DNA of 46,471 bases from Oligoflexia bacterium (GTDB lineage: Bacteria > Bdellovibrionota > Bdellovibrionia > JABDDW01). A program made the translations under genes and the position numbers. Below are positions 9,748 through 17,585 of this stretch, piece after piece. Location of the stretch: assembly GCA_023250675.1 (NCBI GenBank), contig JAHFAE010000016.1, positions 1-46,471 on the forward strand, in the 5' to 3' direction. Positions within the stretch are counted from its first letter, which is position 1. Each line of letters starts with the position of its first letter. The notes below the pieces were generated by a model. The model saw nothing but the letters and a program-made list of their open reading frames with translations, made no database searches and was not told the origin of the DNA.

Positions 9748-11217
9748 CTAGTACCAACCGATGGGAGCTGTGTCTAAATTAATATTTATTTGTTTTGTTT
9801 CTAAATAGGCTTCTATTCCATAGAGTCCCAGCTCTCGGCCCATACCACTTTGTTTGTAACCGCCCCACGGCAATTCATTAAAAGTAGAATGATAATTATT
9901 AATCCAAGTGATGCCGGCGCGTAGTTCTTTGGTTACTCTTAAACCTCTTGTCGCATTTTGTGTCCACACAGCGGCCGCTAAGCCATATTCTGTATCGTTT
10001 GCAATTTGAATAGCTTGGGCTTCAGAATTAAAGGGGATCACTGATAAGACCGGGCCAAAAATTTCTTCTTTAGCGACACGCATCTGGGGTTTTACATAGT
10101 CAAAAATAGTAGGTTCTAAGAAATGACCCTTTTCAAATTCTGGTCCCTGGGGGCGCTTACCGCCACAAACAAGTGTAGCACCTTCATCTCTCCCTATCTT
10201 TATATAACTTTCAACTTTTTCTCTGTGGGCTGCAGAAATGAGGGGGCCCATTTTTACTCCAGCAGTTAAACCATGGCCCAATTTAATTTTGGGAATCTTT
10301 GCAAGCATTCCGTCTACGAGTTTTTTATGTATGGACGATTCAACAAGAAGTCTTGAACCCGCAGAGCAAACTTCACCCTGATTGGCAAAAGCGGCAAATA
10401 AGGCTCCGTCAATTGCTGCTTCAAGATCGGCATCTGCAAAAACGATGTTTGGATTTTTTCCACCCAACTCTAAAGAAATCTTCTTCAAATTAGAAGTGGC
10501 GCCGTTCATGATCTTACGACCCGTCACTGTGCCACCAGTGAAAGCGATTTTATCAACGTTTGGATTTGAAGCTAACTCCTCACCCGCTCCAGCTCCTGGA
10601 CCCGTGATGATATTGACAACACCGGCTGGAATTTCTAGAGCCATCATAAGACGCCCGAGCTCTAGCGCAGTTACCGGAGTAAGTTCAGACGGTTTTAGTA
10701 TGACCGTATTTCCCGCAGCTAAAGCTGGTGCCAATTTCCATGCGGCCATTAACAAAGGGTAATTCCACGGAATGATTTGACCACAAACTCCAACAGGTTC
10801 TCTCACCACGATACTTACCGAGTTTGCCGGAACACTCATAGTCTCACCCTGAATTTTTGTGGCCAATCCCCCGTAAAATTCAAAACAATTTGCAGCGTCG
10901 GCCACATCATATTCGGCTTCAGCCAGAGGTTTTCCACAATTTTGCACTTCTAGCTTGGCAAGTTTTGCACCTTCTGCTCTGATGGCATCACCTATTCGAA
11001 ATAAGATTTTTCCTCGCTCAAGGGCAGAAACTTTTCTCCAAGGGCCATAATCAAAAGCTCTGCGGGCCGCTTGAATGGCTGCCACTGCATCTTCTTTGCT
11101 GCTTTCAGGGACAACAGCTACCAACTCACCACTGGCGGGATCAGTAATATTTCTTGAGGCTCCTGATTTAGATTTGGTCCACTTTCCATCAATTAGCATT
11201 TCATAATTTTGACTCAT
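9748..11217 (-). CDS. Betaine/aminobutyraldehyde dehydrogenase-type aldehyde dehydrogenase
   Basis: A 489-residue ALDH with Cys284 (GEVCSAGSR), Glu250 (LELGGKNP), Asn152 (IIPWNYP) and Lys175. The sequence pattern, including NYHSTFNELPWGGYKQSGMGRELG near the C-terminus, is that of the betaine-aldehyde/4-aminobutyraldehyde dehydrogenase branch. In this operon it is the natural candidate to oxidise 4-aminobutanal, the product of putrescine oxidation, to GABA. Oxidation of betaine aldehyde is the alternative, but no choline-oxidising gene accompanies it. It lies 5 bases after the permease stop. Confidence 0.87.
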   Translation of the reverse strand: MSQNYEMLIDGKWTKSKSGASRNITDPASGELVAVVPESSKEDAVAAIQAARRAFDYGPWRKVSALERGKILFRIGDAIRAEGAKLAKLEVQNCGKPLAEAEYDVADAANCFEFYGGLATKIQGETMSVPANSVSIVVREPVGVCGQIIPWNYPLLMAAWKLAPALAAGNTVILKPSELTPVTALELGRLMMALEIPAGVVNIITGPGAGAGEELASNPNVDKIAFTGGTVTGRKIMNGATSNLKKISLELGGKNPNIVFADADLEAAIDGALFAAFANQGEVCSAGSRLLVESSIHKKLVDGMLAKIPKIKLGHGLTAGVKMGPLISAAHREKVESYIKIGRDEGATLVCGGKRPQGPEFEKGHFLEPTIFDYVKPQMRVAKEEIFGPVLSVIPFNSEAQAIQIANDTEYGLAAAVWTQNATRGLRVTKELRAGITWINNYHSTFNELPWGGYKQSGMGRELGLYGIEAYLETKQININLDTAPIGWY

Positions 11218-11222
11218 GAATT

Positions 11223-12644
11223 TTACTTCTCCCCGAGGTGGTATTTAGGACCAATAAATCGATGTTTCACAAAGAAAATCCAATTGAAGACTAAAAATAG
11301 AAATAGTCCTAAAATGACATAGCCTGCTTGTTCATTGGGTGGAACGATAAAAATTATGGTAATAAAAGCTATCCATAATAGCGCAATGATAGAGACGAGA
11401 TTACTGAATTTACCTAGATTCCATGGGCCAATCTCGTCCGTACCACCTGTAAATCGCTTGTAAAGCCGCGCATAAATAGGCAGCCCGTAAGAAATATAAA
11501 GAGAAATGACCGCAATCGAAATAACCGCTTGGTAAAGTGTTACAGAAACAGCCAAAATCATGGCGATAAAGGCCAAGCCCCAAATAGCATTAGAAGGTGT
11601 TCTTTGCTTTTTACTCACTTGAGCCCAAAATTTAGAAAATGGTAATCCACCGTCTCGCGCAAAGGCATAAACCATTCGTGAGGCAGATGTCATTGCCGAT
11701 AAACCGCAGAGCCACATGGCGCCAAGAACGAGTGCGACTATTATAGAGCCAAATCCCCCACCCAATCTTTGTTTGAGAATTTCTGTAAAGGCACCGTCGC
11801 CAAATTTTACCGCTTGATCTAAATTTTCAATAGATAATGTGATTGCCGCGATCATCAAGAATCCAAAAACTACAGAAATAACGACAGCAAGGAATATCCC
11901 CCACGGCGCATTTCGTCTTGGGTCTAATGTCTCTTCGGTCACGTGGGCCGAAGCATCGTAGCCTGTTAAAGTCCACTGCGCGAGCAGCAAGCCGATCAGA
12001 AAACTGTACCGAGGTGAGTAGCCATCATTAGAATAAAATGTAAGCAAGAATTTTGGCTCTTGGGCAAATCCATGTTGAAATAAAACAACTAAGAGCAAAA
12101 TAACCACTCCGATATGATACCAAGCCGAAAAATTATTGAGCCAAGCTACCAATTGAATTCCAAAATGATTAAAAAGAGCATGGGACAGGAGGAGTACAAT
12201 ATAGGTTGTAGTGAGCGTGACCGTCGTGTTTTCCCAACCGAGAAGACCTAAGAGCAAAAGAGCCAAGCCGTAGTCAATTCCTGCTAAAATCGCAAATTGT
12301 CCCATGGTATTAAAACAGGCCGTAAACCACCCGAGGCACCTATTGCCTAAAAAACTACTCCAATGATAAAGGGCACCGGAGGTTGGGTAAGAACTGGCAA
12401 GTTCTGCCATCGACAGAGCCACCATCAAGGTGAATACAGATACGACAAGCCATCCCACGGTCATTTGCAGTGGCCCACCATGTTGCAGGCCGTAACCATA
12501 GAGTTGAATGGCTCCAGTCAAGATAGAGATGACTGAGAAGCTCAAAGCGAAATTTGAAAAGCCCCCCATATCGCGGAATAACTCTTGAACGTACCCCAAG
12601 TGCAGAAGGTCTTTTTCGTCCGTATCTAATTGTTTTTGATCCAC
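11223..12644 (-). CDS. APC-superfamily amino acid/amine permease
   Basis: About 12 membrane helices over 473 residues. The N-terminal region LGYVQELFRDMGGFSNFALSFS and the motif MAELASSYPTSGALYHW are hallmarks of the amino acid/choline transporter branch (GABA, choline and polyamine permeases). A second family motif is GYDASAHVTEETLDPRRNAPWGI. Substrate is inferred from context as GABA, putrescine or aminobutyraldehyde. It starts with GTG at 12644, and no strong Shine-Dalgarno is evident. It is the first gene of the operon that continues into two aldehyde dehydrogenases, GabT and the copper amine oxidase. Confidence 0.85.
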   Translation of the reverse strand: MDQKQLDTDEKDLLHLGYVQELFRDMGGFSNFALSFSVISILTGAIQLYGYGLQHGGPLQMTVGWLVVSVFTLMVALSMAELASSYPTSGALYHWSSFLGNRCLGWFTACFNTMGQFAILAGIDYGLALLLLGLLGWENTTVTLTTTYIVLLLSHALFNHFGIQLVAWLNNFSAWYHIGVVILLLVVLFQHGFAQEPKFLLTFYSNDGYSPRYSFLIGLLLAQWTLTGYDASAHVTEETLDPRRNAPWGIFLAVVISVVFGFLMIAAITLSIENLDQAVKFGDGAFTEILKQRLGGGFGSIIVALVLGAMWLCGLSAMTSASRMVYAFARDGGLPFSKFWAQVSKKQRTPSNAIWGLAFIAMILAVSVTLYQAVISIAVISLYISYGLPIYARLYKRFTGGTDEIGPWNLGKFSNLVSIIALLWIAFITIIFIVPPNEQAGYVILGLFLFLVFNWIFFVKHRFIGPKYHLGEK

Positions 12645-12664
12645 GAGCTAAGGTTTAGCCGCGG

Positions 12665-12670
12665 ATTATA
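12665..12670 (-). promoter_or_regulatory. Candidate -10 box of the amine-catabolism operon
   Basis: On the minus strand a perfect TATAAT lies 7 bases beyond the stop of the upstream gene and about 20 bases before the permease GTG. I find no good -35 hexamer at 16-18 bases, so it would need an activator or be weak. Transcription from it would leave a very short leader. Confidence 0.35.
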
Positions 12671-12676
12671 CGAATA

Positions 12677-13405
12677 TCAAATAAATTGTGAGGGCCGGCA
12701 AAGACGCTTGATTTGGGGAAGGGCACGGGTTGTTTCTTCTTTCTCAAGTTGCCATCGCTCTAGAATCGCTTTGACAGCAACTGATTCGAATTCAACTTTG
12801 TGGAATTCATCCCACCCAAATGTCAACCACTGATTTTCAATAGGAAGCTCTCCCCCTGCTTTAAAGTATTCTACGGGGAGTTTGCTCAGATTTTTATGGA
12901 GCGCCATAAGGTAATTTAGAAAATGACCCATAGAGTTCTTGTCGGTGATCTTGGGGGCATCCATCGACTTGAGCGAAACCGTTTTCTTATATTCTTGAAC
13001 TTGATTTTTAAGGGGCAACGAGAATTCGTGAATTGAATAAAAAGAAAAACAAAAAACGATGAGGGAAGAAATGATAGAAAACCCAAGAGCATTTGCCTTG
13101 TCATTTGAGTTACCTTTAGAAAATTTTGGCGAAGTCAAAAATTTGAAAATCAAATAGCCCACTAAGTATGTCAGACAAATTAAAAGTAGGGACGTGGAGG
13201 TATAGGCTGTTAATTTGGCCGAACCACTGATTTCGGACAACATTCTTAAGTTTTCAACTGCCGCATTGGACATATTGTTTGCCGTTAGATTCTGAAGTTT
13301 TATGGAATCGCTAATAGATTGAATGGTGGCGTCGCTGCAATAGAGGGATTTTTTTGATATGTTTGCAAAACCTGAGATGCCTACAAAAATGGTTACGAGA
13401 CTCAT
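12677..13405 (-). CDS. Hypothetical membrane protein with three hydrophobic segments
   Basis: I do not recognise the family. I place the start at the ATG at 13405, which overlaps the upstream stop as TAATG; the longest frame starts with TTG at 13432 and has no Shine-Dalgarno. The 242-residue product has an N-terminal hydrophobic segment (SLVTIFVGISGF), a predicted soluble region, then two membrane helices (TSTSLLLICLTYLVGYLIF and SIISSLIVFCFSFYSI), then a C-terminal soluble domain. The tight coupling suggests it works with the upstream gene, which also encodes a membrane-anchored product. No function can be assigned. Confidence 0.65.
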   Translation of the reverse strand: MSLVTIFVGISGFANISKKSLYCSDATIQSISDSIKLQNLTANNMSNAAVENLRMLSEISGSAKLTAYTSTSLLLICLTYLVGYLIFKFLTSPKFSKGNSNDKANALGFSIISSLIVFCFSFYSIHEFSLPLKNQVQEYKKTVSLKSMDAPKITDKNSMGHFLNYLMALHKNLSKLPVEYFKAGGELPIENQWLTFGWDEFHKVEFESVAVKAILERWQLEKEETTRALPQIKRLCRPSQFI

Positions 13406-14085
13406 TATGATCGGCATACGTAAGAATCCCAAGAGCAGGGATCTTTGCCTGCAAATACCAGTTTTAGTGCTTTGATATATTCTCTAATATCGCCTCGGAT
13501 CAAAATATCTTTGCCGTCGATTGAAGCGATCATCATATTTCTATAGAAGTTGTCCCTATTAGTGTCGTTTTCAAATTGTGAATTCAAACTACTACCTGCC
13601 ACCGCGCCACCAGCAACACCTGCGGTTCCGTAAAAAATCAATTCTCCAATTGTTGCGGGGTATGCAGGAGGATTAAACAGAACAGCACAGACAAATATAG
13701 TTAAAACTGTGGTACTCACCACACTTCCAATCACCGTAGCTCTCTTGTGAAATTTCTTTTGGGCTTCGGTTCTATAGTCAAGTTTAGATTTTAGAACGTT
13801 TTCGGCTTGGGCTTTTTGGTTTTCGTCCAACTCGGCTAGTACTTCGACCACTCTGTTCGGGGGTTGAATTTCTACAATTTCGTAGCGCCAGCGAAGACCT
13901 GCATTTGTCGAAACTTTCGCCACACTCACTTTGATTTTGGTGTTGGCATCAGTGAGGTTTAAAAATCCCGTCTTATCTTCGAGGGGATTCATTCCTCTTA
14001 CATCTGGGCCAGCAAATGCAGAAACTGTCGTTAAATTGAGGGCAAATACTACGGAAACAAAGAAATTGAAGTACCTATTTAACAT
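13405..14085 (-). CDS. Hypothetical exported protein with a glycine-rich membrane segment
   Basis: A 226-residue product with a signal peptide (YFNFFVSVVFALNLTTVSAFA). A central hydrophobic stretch, VIGSVVSTTVLTIFVCAVLF, is followed by the glycine-zipper-like segment GVAGGAVAGSSLNSQ. The start ATG is supported by GGGAG eight to nine bases upstream. No domain is recognised. Its stop is coupled (TAATG) to the membrane protein downstream, so the two probably form a small operon. Confidence 0.65.
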   Translation of the reverse strand: MLNRYFNFFVSVVFALNLTTVSAFAGPDVRGMNPLEDKTGFLNLTDANTKIKVSVAKVSTNAGLRWRYEIVEIQPPNRVVEVLAELDENQKAQAENVLKSKLDYRTEAQKKFHKRATVIGSVVSTTVLTIFVCAVLFNPPAYPATIGELIFYGTAGVAGGAVAGSSLNSQFENDTNRDNFYRNMMIASIDGKDILIRGDIREYIKALKLVFAGKDPCSWDSYVCRS

Positions 14086-14243
14086 AACTTGATCACTCCC
14101 AAAAAAGTTTAAACAAAGTTCGACTTATTAGAAAGCAATAGGTGTGCCTATCCCATCATAATCCTTGGCGAATATGTGGCTTTTGGGGGTGTTGATTTTG
14201 ATAATTATTTGGCCAAGTGGAGGCCTAAATTGTCACTCATGAT

Positions 14244-14663
14244 CTACTTACCTGCTTTTTTAGCTTCCATTTTTGGGCATCTAAAGATCTGTTTTACAAT
14301 TGGCGAAAAAGTTTCAGAGAAAAATGCCAAATGGATCTCAAGTAGCCCAACAAATAGAGCCAAAGGCAGACCGCTCGGTTCTAGAAAAGCATGGAGCATG
14401 AATATGTTAAGAATAATGGGGGCTAAGACAACCAACGCCAAGGGCACGAAAATTCCAGAAAGCAAGAGAAGGCCGCAGAGAGTTTCGGTGACCTTCAAAA
14501 ATGGAAAGAAATAACCCGTTGCCATCAAGCCTTTAGTAAAGGCCATCAATTTCTCAGGTAAATCTGTTGGGGGTGGATAAAGGTTAAGTAGCCCCATTAA
14601 ACCAAATACAAAGAAGATAAGTCCTAGCAAAATTCTTGCTGCAAAGGAGAGTTTGGTTTTCAT
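14244..14663 (-). CDS. DoxX-like membrane protein
   Basis: 139 residues with four hydrophobic segments. The pattern RILLGLIFFVFGLMGLLNL near the start and the following GLLLLSGIFVPLALVVLAPIILN match small DoxX/DoxD-type membrane proteins. The ATG at 14663 is preceded by AAGGA at 8 bases. Its biochemical role is not known; family members have been linked to thiosulfate oxidation and redox stress. It is separated by 158 bases from the gene downstream, and that gap contains only a short ATAGG/CCTAT hairpin (14138-14151). Confidence 0.7.
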   Translation of the reverse strand: MKTKLSFAARILLGLIFFVFGLMGLLNLYPPPTDLPEKLMAFTKGLMATGYFFPFLKVTETLCGLLLLSGIFVPLALVVLAPIILNIFMLHAFLEPSGLPLALFVGLLEIHLAFFSETFSPIVKQIFRCPKMEAKKAGK

Positions 14664-14776
14664 TATCGATGTCCTTTTCGAGTATTGAGGAATCTTTTTT
14701 ATTTGACTCTAAATCTGGCACCTAAGGCAAGAATATTGAAGACTATTACGCGCTGTGACGTCCGCCGCCGGAAGTG

Positions 14777-14796
14777 AAAAAGGCCCTTACCTTTTT
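14777..14796 (-). terminator. Possible weak terminator of the subtilisin-like gene
   Basis: AAAAAGG and CCTTTTT form a perfect 7-bp stem around a 6-base loop and overlap the protease stop codon. The stem is AT-rich and its own 3' arm provides the T-run in both directions, so termination would be weak and possibly bidirectional. Confidence 0.35.
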
Positions 14797-16502
14797 GGCA
14801 GGACCGGCTTTGTTCTAATACTTTTTTGCGTGCTATTTGTGTATGTCGCCTTCAATGTTACGCCTGAATAACTTCCGTAAGCTCGCAATAAGATGTAATA
14901 GATGCCCACCGTAGGATTATTGAAATTGCAATTTTCGTTGCTCGTGCTGCTATAAGGTCGGCATGTATAATTGGATTGTGTAGGTTGACTTCCACTTTTC
15001 ACATACAAGTCTGCATCACCTGAGCCGCCGGTGATATTGATGGTGAGTTTTGTAGCACCAGAAGGAATTGCGATGGAGAATCGCTTTTCTCCGTTTTTTG
15101 CATCCAAGAGGCTCGTCACTGGAACATTGTTTTGAAGAGAAGTTGTAGGAGGTGGCGTTGGACTCGGAGAAGGTGATGGTTTAGGAGTTGGAGTTGGAAC
15201 GGGCGTCGGATTGGGAGTAGGTGAAGGAATCACAGATATTAAGAAAGCCGTATTTAGGAAGATATTCGGCGAACCACTTCCAACATCTGATAATTTACCC
15301 GAAACTCCACCACTCACTAATGCAGCTTTAACTTCAGCAGGCGAAGCGTTGGAATGACGGCTTAAGTACAACGCCACGACTCCGACCACGTGGGGCGTCG
15401 CCATCGACGTACCACTAATCGTATTGGTCGCCGAGTTTGAGCCAATCCAGCTAGATTTAATATCGGTGCCCGGCGCAAAGAGCGAAACACATGTGCCGTA
15501 ATTTGAAAATGACGAGCGAGAATCACTATTGTCAGTACTCCCTACCGTGATTGCCAATGGAACTCGCGACGGTGAACCATAGCAGGCGTCATAAGAATCG
15601 TTTCCGGCAGCTACGGCATATGTGACACCTGACTGAATCGAAGCTGTCACTGCATCGTCGATGGCTTGAGAAGCTCCACCACCCAAACTCATATTTGCTA
15701 CGGCTGGAGTTTGGTGATTCTGTGTCACCCATTCTATTCCGGCAATAACGTCAGCGAAAGTGCCCGAACCTGAACAATCCAAAACACGAACAGCATGAAG
15801 AGAGACATTTTTGGCAACGCCATAGGTGGCACCGCCGATTGTGCCTGCTACGTGAGTTCCGTGGCCATTGCAATCTACGGCGTTTCCTCCTGAGTTTACG
15901 ACGTCCGTTCCTGCACTTGCTCTGCCTTGAAATTCTTGATGGGTTGTCAGAATTCCAGTGTCAATGACGTAAGCATGCACTGTTGAGGGCAATAGATCAT
16001 AGTTATAGACGTGATTGAGGGGTAGCGTTGGCTGATCCAGTCTATCTAATCCCCAATCGGGATTATTTTGAGCCGTGTTAATATGAATAATCTGATTTTT
16101 TTCGACGTAGGCAATGTCGGGATTTTCAGAAAGCTCTCGCGCTTGGCTCTCACCAATCTGGTAATCACCCCCTCTTACAATTGAAAAAACTCTTTTTGGT
16201 TCAGGTAATTGATAGGAGCGAGCCATGTTTTTAAGTAATGTGATTAAAGATTCTCGTTGGTCTAATTTTAAACCTAAGGCTGCCTGCTGCACGGGGGCTT
16301 TTTTCAAAACAACAATGTATGAATCGCCTGAGCCATCGCCATTTGAAAATCGGGGTCCCTGACTTTCGGCATTAGGATCATTTTGGGGTGAACTAATCTC
16401 GTTTTCTAGAGCAGTGGGAATGTCAGTGTTTTTTCCGCATGAAATTTGGGTGAACGGCAGTGCAAAGAGAAGGGTAAAGAGTGGAACAGAATTGATTTTC
16501 AA
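14787..16502 (-). CDS. Secreted subtilisin-like serine protease (S8, proteinase K type) with PPC domain
   Basis: A 571-residue protein in family order: an export signal, an inhibitor-I9 propeptide (about 61-141, SYIVVLKKAP to VEKNQIIHI), an S8 catalytic domain, a Pro-Thr/Ser linker (about 426-450) and a C-terminal pre-peptidase (PPC) beta domain with GGSGDADLYVKSG. The catalytic triad is Asp181 (VIDTGI), His214 (NGHGTHVAG) and Ser366 (GTSMATPHV), with oxyanion Asn301. The start is TTG at 16502, chosen because AGGAGG lies five bases upstream. Cys22 after the hydrophobic segment could be lipidated, but the lipobox is poor. The PPC domain is usually removed during maturation. It is likely an exoenzyme for protein degradation. 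Confidence 0.93.
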   Translation of the reverse strand: MKINSVPLFTLLFALPFTQISCGKNTDIPTALENEISSPQNDPNAESQGPRFSNGDGSGDSYIVVLKKAPVQQAALGLKLDQRESLITLLKNMARSYQLPEPKRVFSIVRGGDYQIGESQARELSENPDIAYVEKNQIIHINTAQNNPDWGLDRLDQPTLPLNHVYNYDLLPSTVHAYVIDTGILTTHQEFQGRASAGTDVVNSGGNAVDCNGHGTHVAGTIGGATYGVAKNVSLHAVRVLDCSGSGTFADVIAGIEWVTQNHQTPAVANMSLGGGASQAIDDAVTASIQSGVTYAVAAGNDSYDACYGSPSRVPLAITVGSTDNSDSRSSFSNYGTCVSLFAPGTDIKSSWIGSNSATNTISGTSMATPHVVGVVALYLSRHSNASPAEVKAALVSGGVSGKLSDVGSGSPNIFLNTAFLISVIPSPTPNPTPVPTPTPKPSPSPSPTPPPTTSLQNNVPVTSLLDAKNGEKRFSIAIPSGATKLTINITGGSGDADLYVKSGSQPTQSNYTCRPYSSTSNENCNFNNPTVGIYYILLRAYGSYSGVTLKATYTNSTQKSIRTKPVLPKR

Positions 16503-16507
16503 GGTCC

Positions 16508-16513
16508 CCTCCT
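16508..16513 (-). promoter_or_regulatory. Strong Shine-Dalgarno fixing the TTG start of the protease
   Basis: On the minus strand AGGAGG ends five bases before TTG (16502-16500). A perfect ribosome-binding site in front of a rare start codon is the reason for choosing this start. Confidence 0.75.
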
Positions 16514-16571
16514 AAGGTTAGAGTTAGGAACCTTGTATTGACCTCCCCTGGCGGTCCTCCGGTTAACCGGA
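16514..16571. repeat. Two inverted repeats in the protease leader
   Basis: AAGGTT (16514-16519) can pair with AACCTT (16529-16534). A perfect 14-base palindrome TCCGGTTAACCGGA spans 16558-16571, starting next to the stop of the upstream gene. Neither has a T-run. The first hairpin abuts the protease AGGAGG and could affect access to it; the second could be a protein-binding site or a weak end-of-gene structure. Confidence 0.4.
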
Positions 16572-16572
16572 C

Positions 16573-17097
16573 TTAAGAATCTGAACTTTGGTCTAGTTTG
16601 TTTATCTCCCCATCCGTATAGACATTTTGAATACTTACTAGAACGGTATACATATTCCAATTTAAAGAAACATTCGGATTTAATGAATTTGAGTACCCAA
16701 GCTCGCGTGAAGAAAAGTTACCTTTTTTACCTTTCATATAAGGCGACCCAATTGAGCGAAATAAAATCAAATCCCCATTTTTGTTAATGAGGTCAGATAC
16801 CTTCAAGTCTCCTGAAAATCCCCAGTCATCAAGATCTAGATGTTTATCACTTAAGCCGACGAGTTGGTCAAGCAAGGTGGTATCATAGTAGGTTACTTGA
16901 GTACGGTAATCTTCAACAGTTGTGGTTGATTCATTTAAAGTGGAGAGACAGTCAGGTGAAGCAAATGACATATTGTTAAAGAGAAGAAAGAATATAAAAA
17001 TAAAACTATTTTCAAAGTTCATCCAAAAAAAATCAATGCAAAGATGATACCTTTTCAAAGATTTTAAATAGCCAACTGGCAGCGTGAAGTTTGTCAA
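16573..17097 (-). CDS. Small secreted protein of unknown function
   Basis: No family recognised. The longest frame gives 174 residues. An in-frame ATG at 17022 starts directly at a signal peptide (NFENSFIFIFFLLFNNMSFA, then SPDC), which makes it the likelier start and gives 149 residues. Neither start has a convincing Shine-Dalgarno. The mature part is polar, with no recognisable motif. It ends two bases before the 14-base palindrome in the protease leader. Confidence 0.5.
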   Translation of the reverse strand: MTNFTLPVGYLKSLKRYHLCIDFFWMNFENSFIFIFFLLFNNMSFASPDCLSTLNESTTTVEDYRTQVTYYDTTLLDQLVGLSDKHLDLDDWGFSGDLKVSDLINKNGDLILFRSIGSPYMKGKKGNFSSRELGYSNSLNPNVSLNWNMYTVLVSIQNVYTDGEINKLDQSSDS

Positions 17098-17276
17098 TAC
17101 CCTTTACAAATCTCACAGAAATTCAACTAACTGGTTAATATACCTAATTTAAGCTTTGTCTAAAGACGATACACCTCGGCTGCAATTAAAAGAAACGATT
17201 TCGAACAGTAACCTGGCATTGTAAGATAAAGGAGTTGATACCAACAAATCTTTAGACATTTCCTCTGAATTCAAAT

Positions 17277-17324
17277 GTGGGACCGGCGGCCGTGGGACCT
17301 TTTAAGAGGTCCCGGCCAGCCGCC
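17277..17324. repeat. Strong GC-rich nested hairpin with direct repeat GTGGGACC
   Basis: GGGACC (17294-17299) and GGTCCC (17308-17313) pair around an 8-base loop. The stem extends outward through GGCC/GGCC and GGC/GCC with a 2-base and a 1-base bulge, for about 13 base pairs. The 8-mer GTGGGACC occurs twice (17277 and 17292), so either copy can pair with GGTCCC and two alternative folds exist. There is no T-run on either side, so it is not a typical intrinsic terminator. A REP-like element or a folded RNA is possible. Confidence 0.5.
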
Positions 17325-17332
17325 CAACCAGA

Positions 17333-17361
17333 TTGCCGGAAAAATAATTATCATTTATAAA
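17333..17361 (+). promoter_or_regulatory. Candidate sigma-70 promoter in the gene-poor region
   Basis: TTGCCG (17333-17338) and TATAAA (17356-17361) are separated by 17 bases, with an AT-rich spacer. No gene begins soon after it; the next start, 17586, belongs to the broken HNH gene. It could drive a long leader or a small RNA across 17370-17560. Confidence 0.4.
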
Positions 17362-17547
17362 ATTTATTTCTTGACCCAATCTACGGTGAAAAATCGCAAT
17401 CGCCTTTGAGGTCGTAGATTTTGCCATTTAAAACTACTAAAGCCCGATGTGAAGGGCCTGTTTTACTTTTTTGACTTTTTGAATGCCTTTTATTTTTTCA
17501 TCCAACCATTAGTCAGTAAATGCGCAAAATGCACTCGTAAAAAGTGA

Positions 17548-17556
17548 TGTTATACT
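17548..17556 (+). promoter_or_regulatory. Extended -10 promoter of the broken HNH gene
   Basis: TGTTATACT fits the extended -10 form TGnTATAAT. Transcription from about 17563 would leave a 23-base leader containing AGGAG (17576-17580) before the ATG at 17586. No good -35 box is seen, as is usual for extended -10 promoters. Confidence 0.45.
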
Positions 17557-17585
17557 CGGCACTGACTTTTAAAAAAGGAGTTGGA

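Larger units (their letters stand above)
17098..17547. other. Gene-poor region between divergent genes
   Basis: About 450 bases with no credible reading frame. It holds a strong nested hairpin (17277-17324), a sigma-70-like promoter pointing right (17333-17361), and an inverted pair AATCTACG/CGTAGATT (17378-17385 and 17413-17420) with four T's beginning at the end of the second arm. From about 17440 there is a weak GCCC/GGGC hairpin followed by T-rich sequence. I see nothing else. Confidence 0.5.

Noticed and set aside
10299-10762. Plus-strand frames within the aldehyde dehydrogenase gene
   Set aside because: They are shadows of a well-supported minus-strand gene with all catalytic residues.
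14176-14514. 112-residue reading frame on the plus strand
   Set aside because: It is antisense to the DoxX-like gene, which has a good ribosome-binding site and family match.
16558-16571. Perfect 14-base palindrome as an attachment or recombination site
   Set aside because: No integrase, no duplicated copy and no boundary in gene content; left as an unexplained inverted repeat.
17544-17585. GTG start for the HNH gene
   Set aside because: It overlaps the extended -10 promoter and lacks a ribosome-binding site; the ATG at 17586 has AGGAG.
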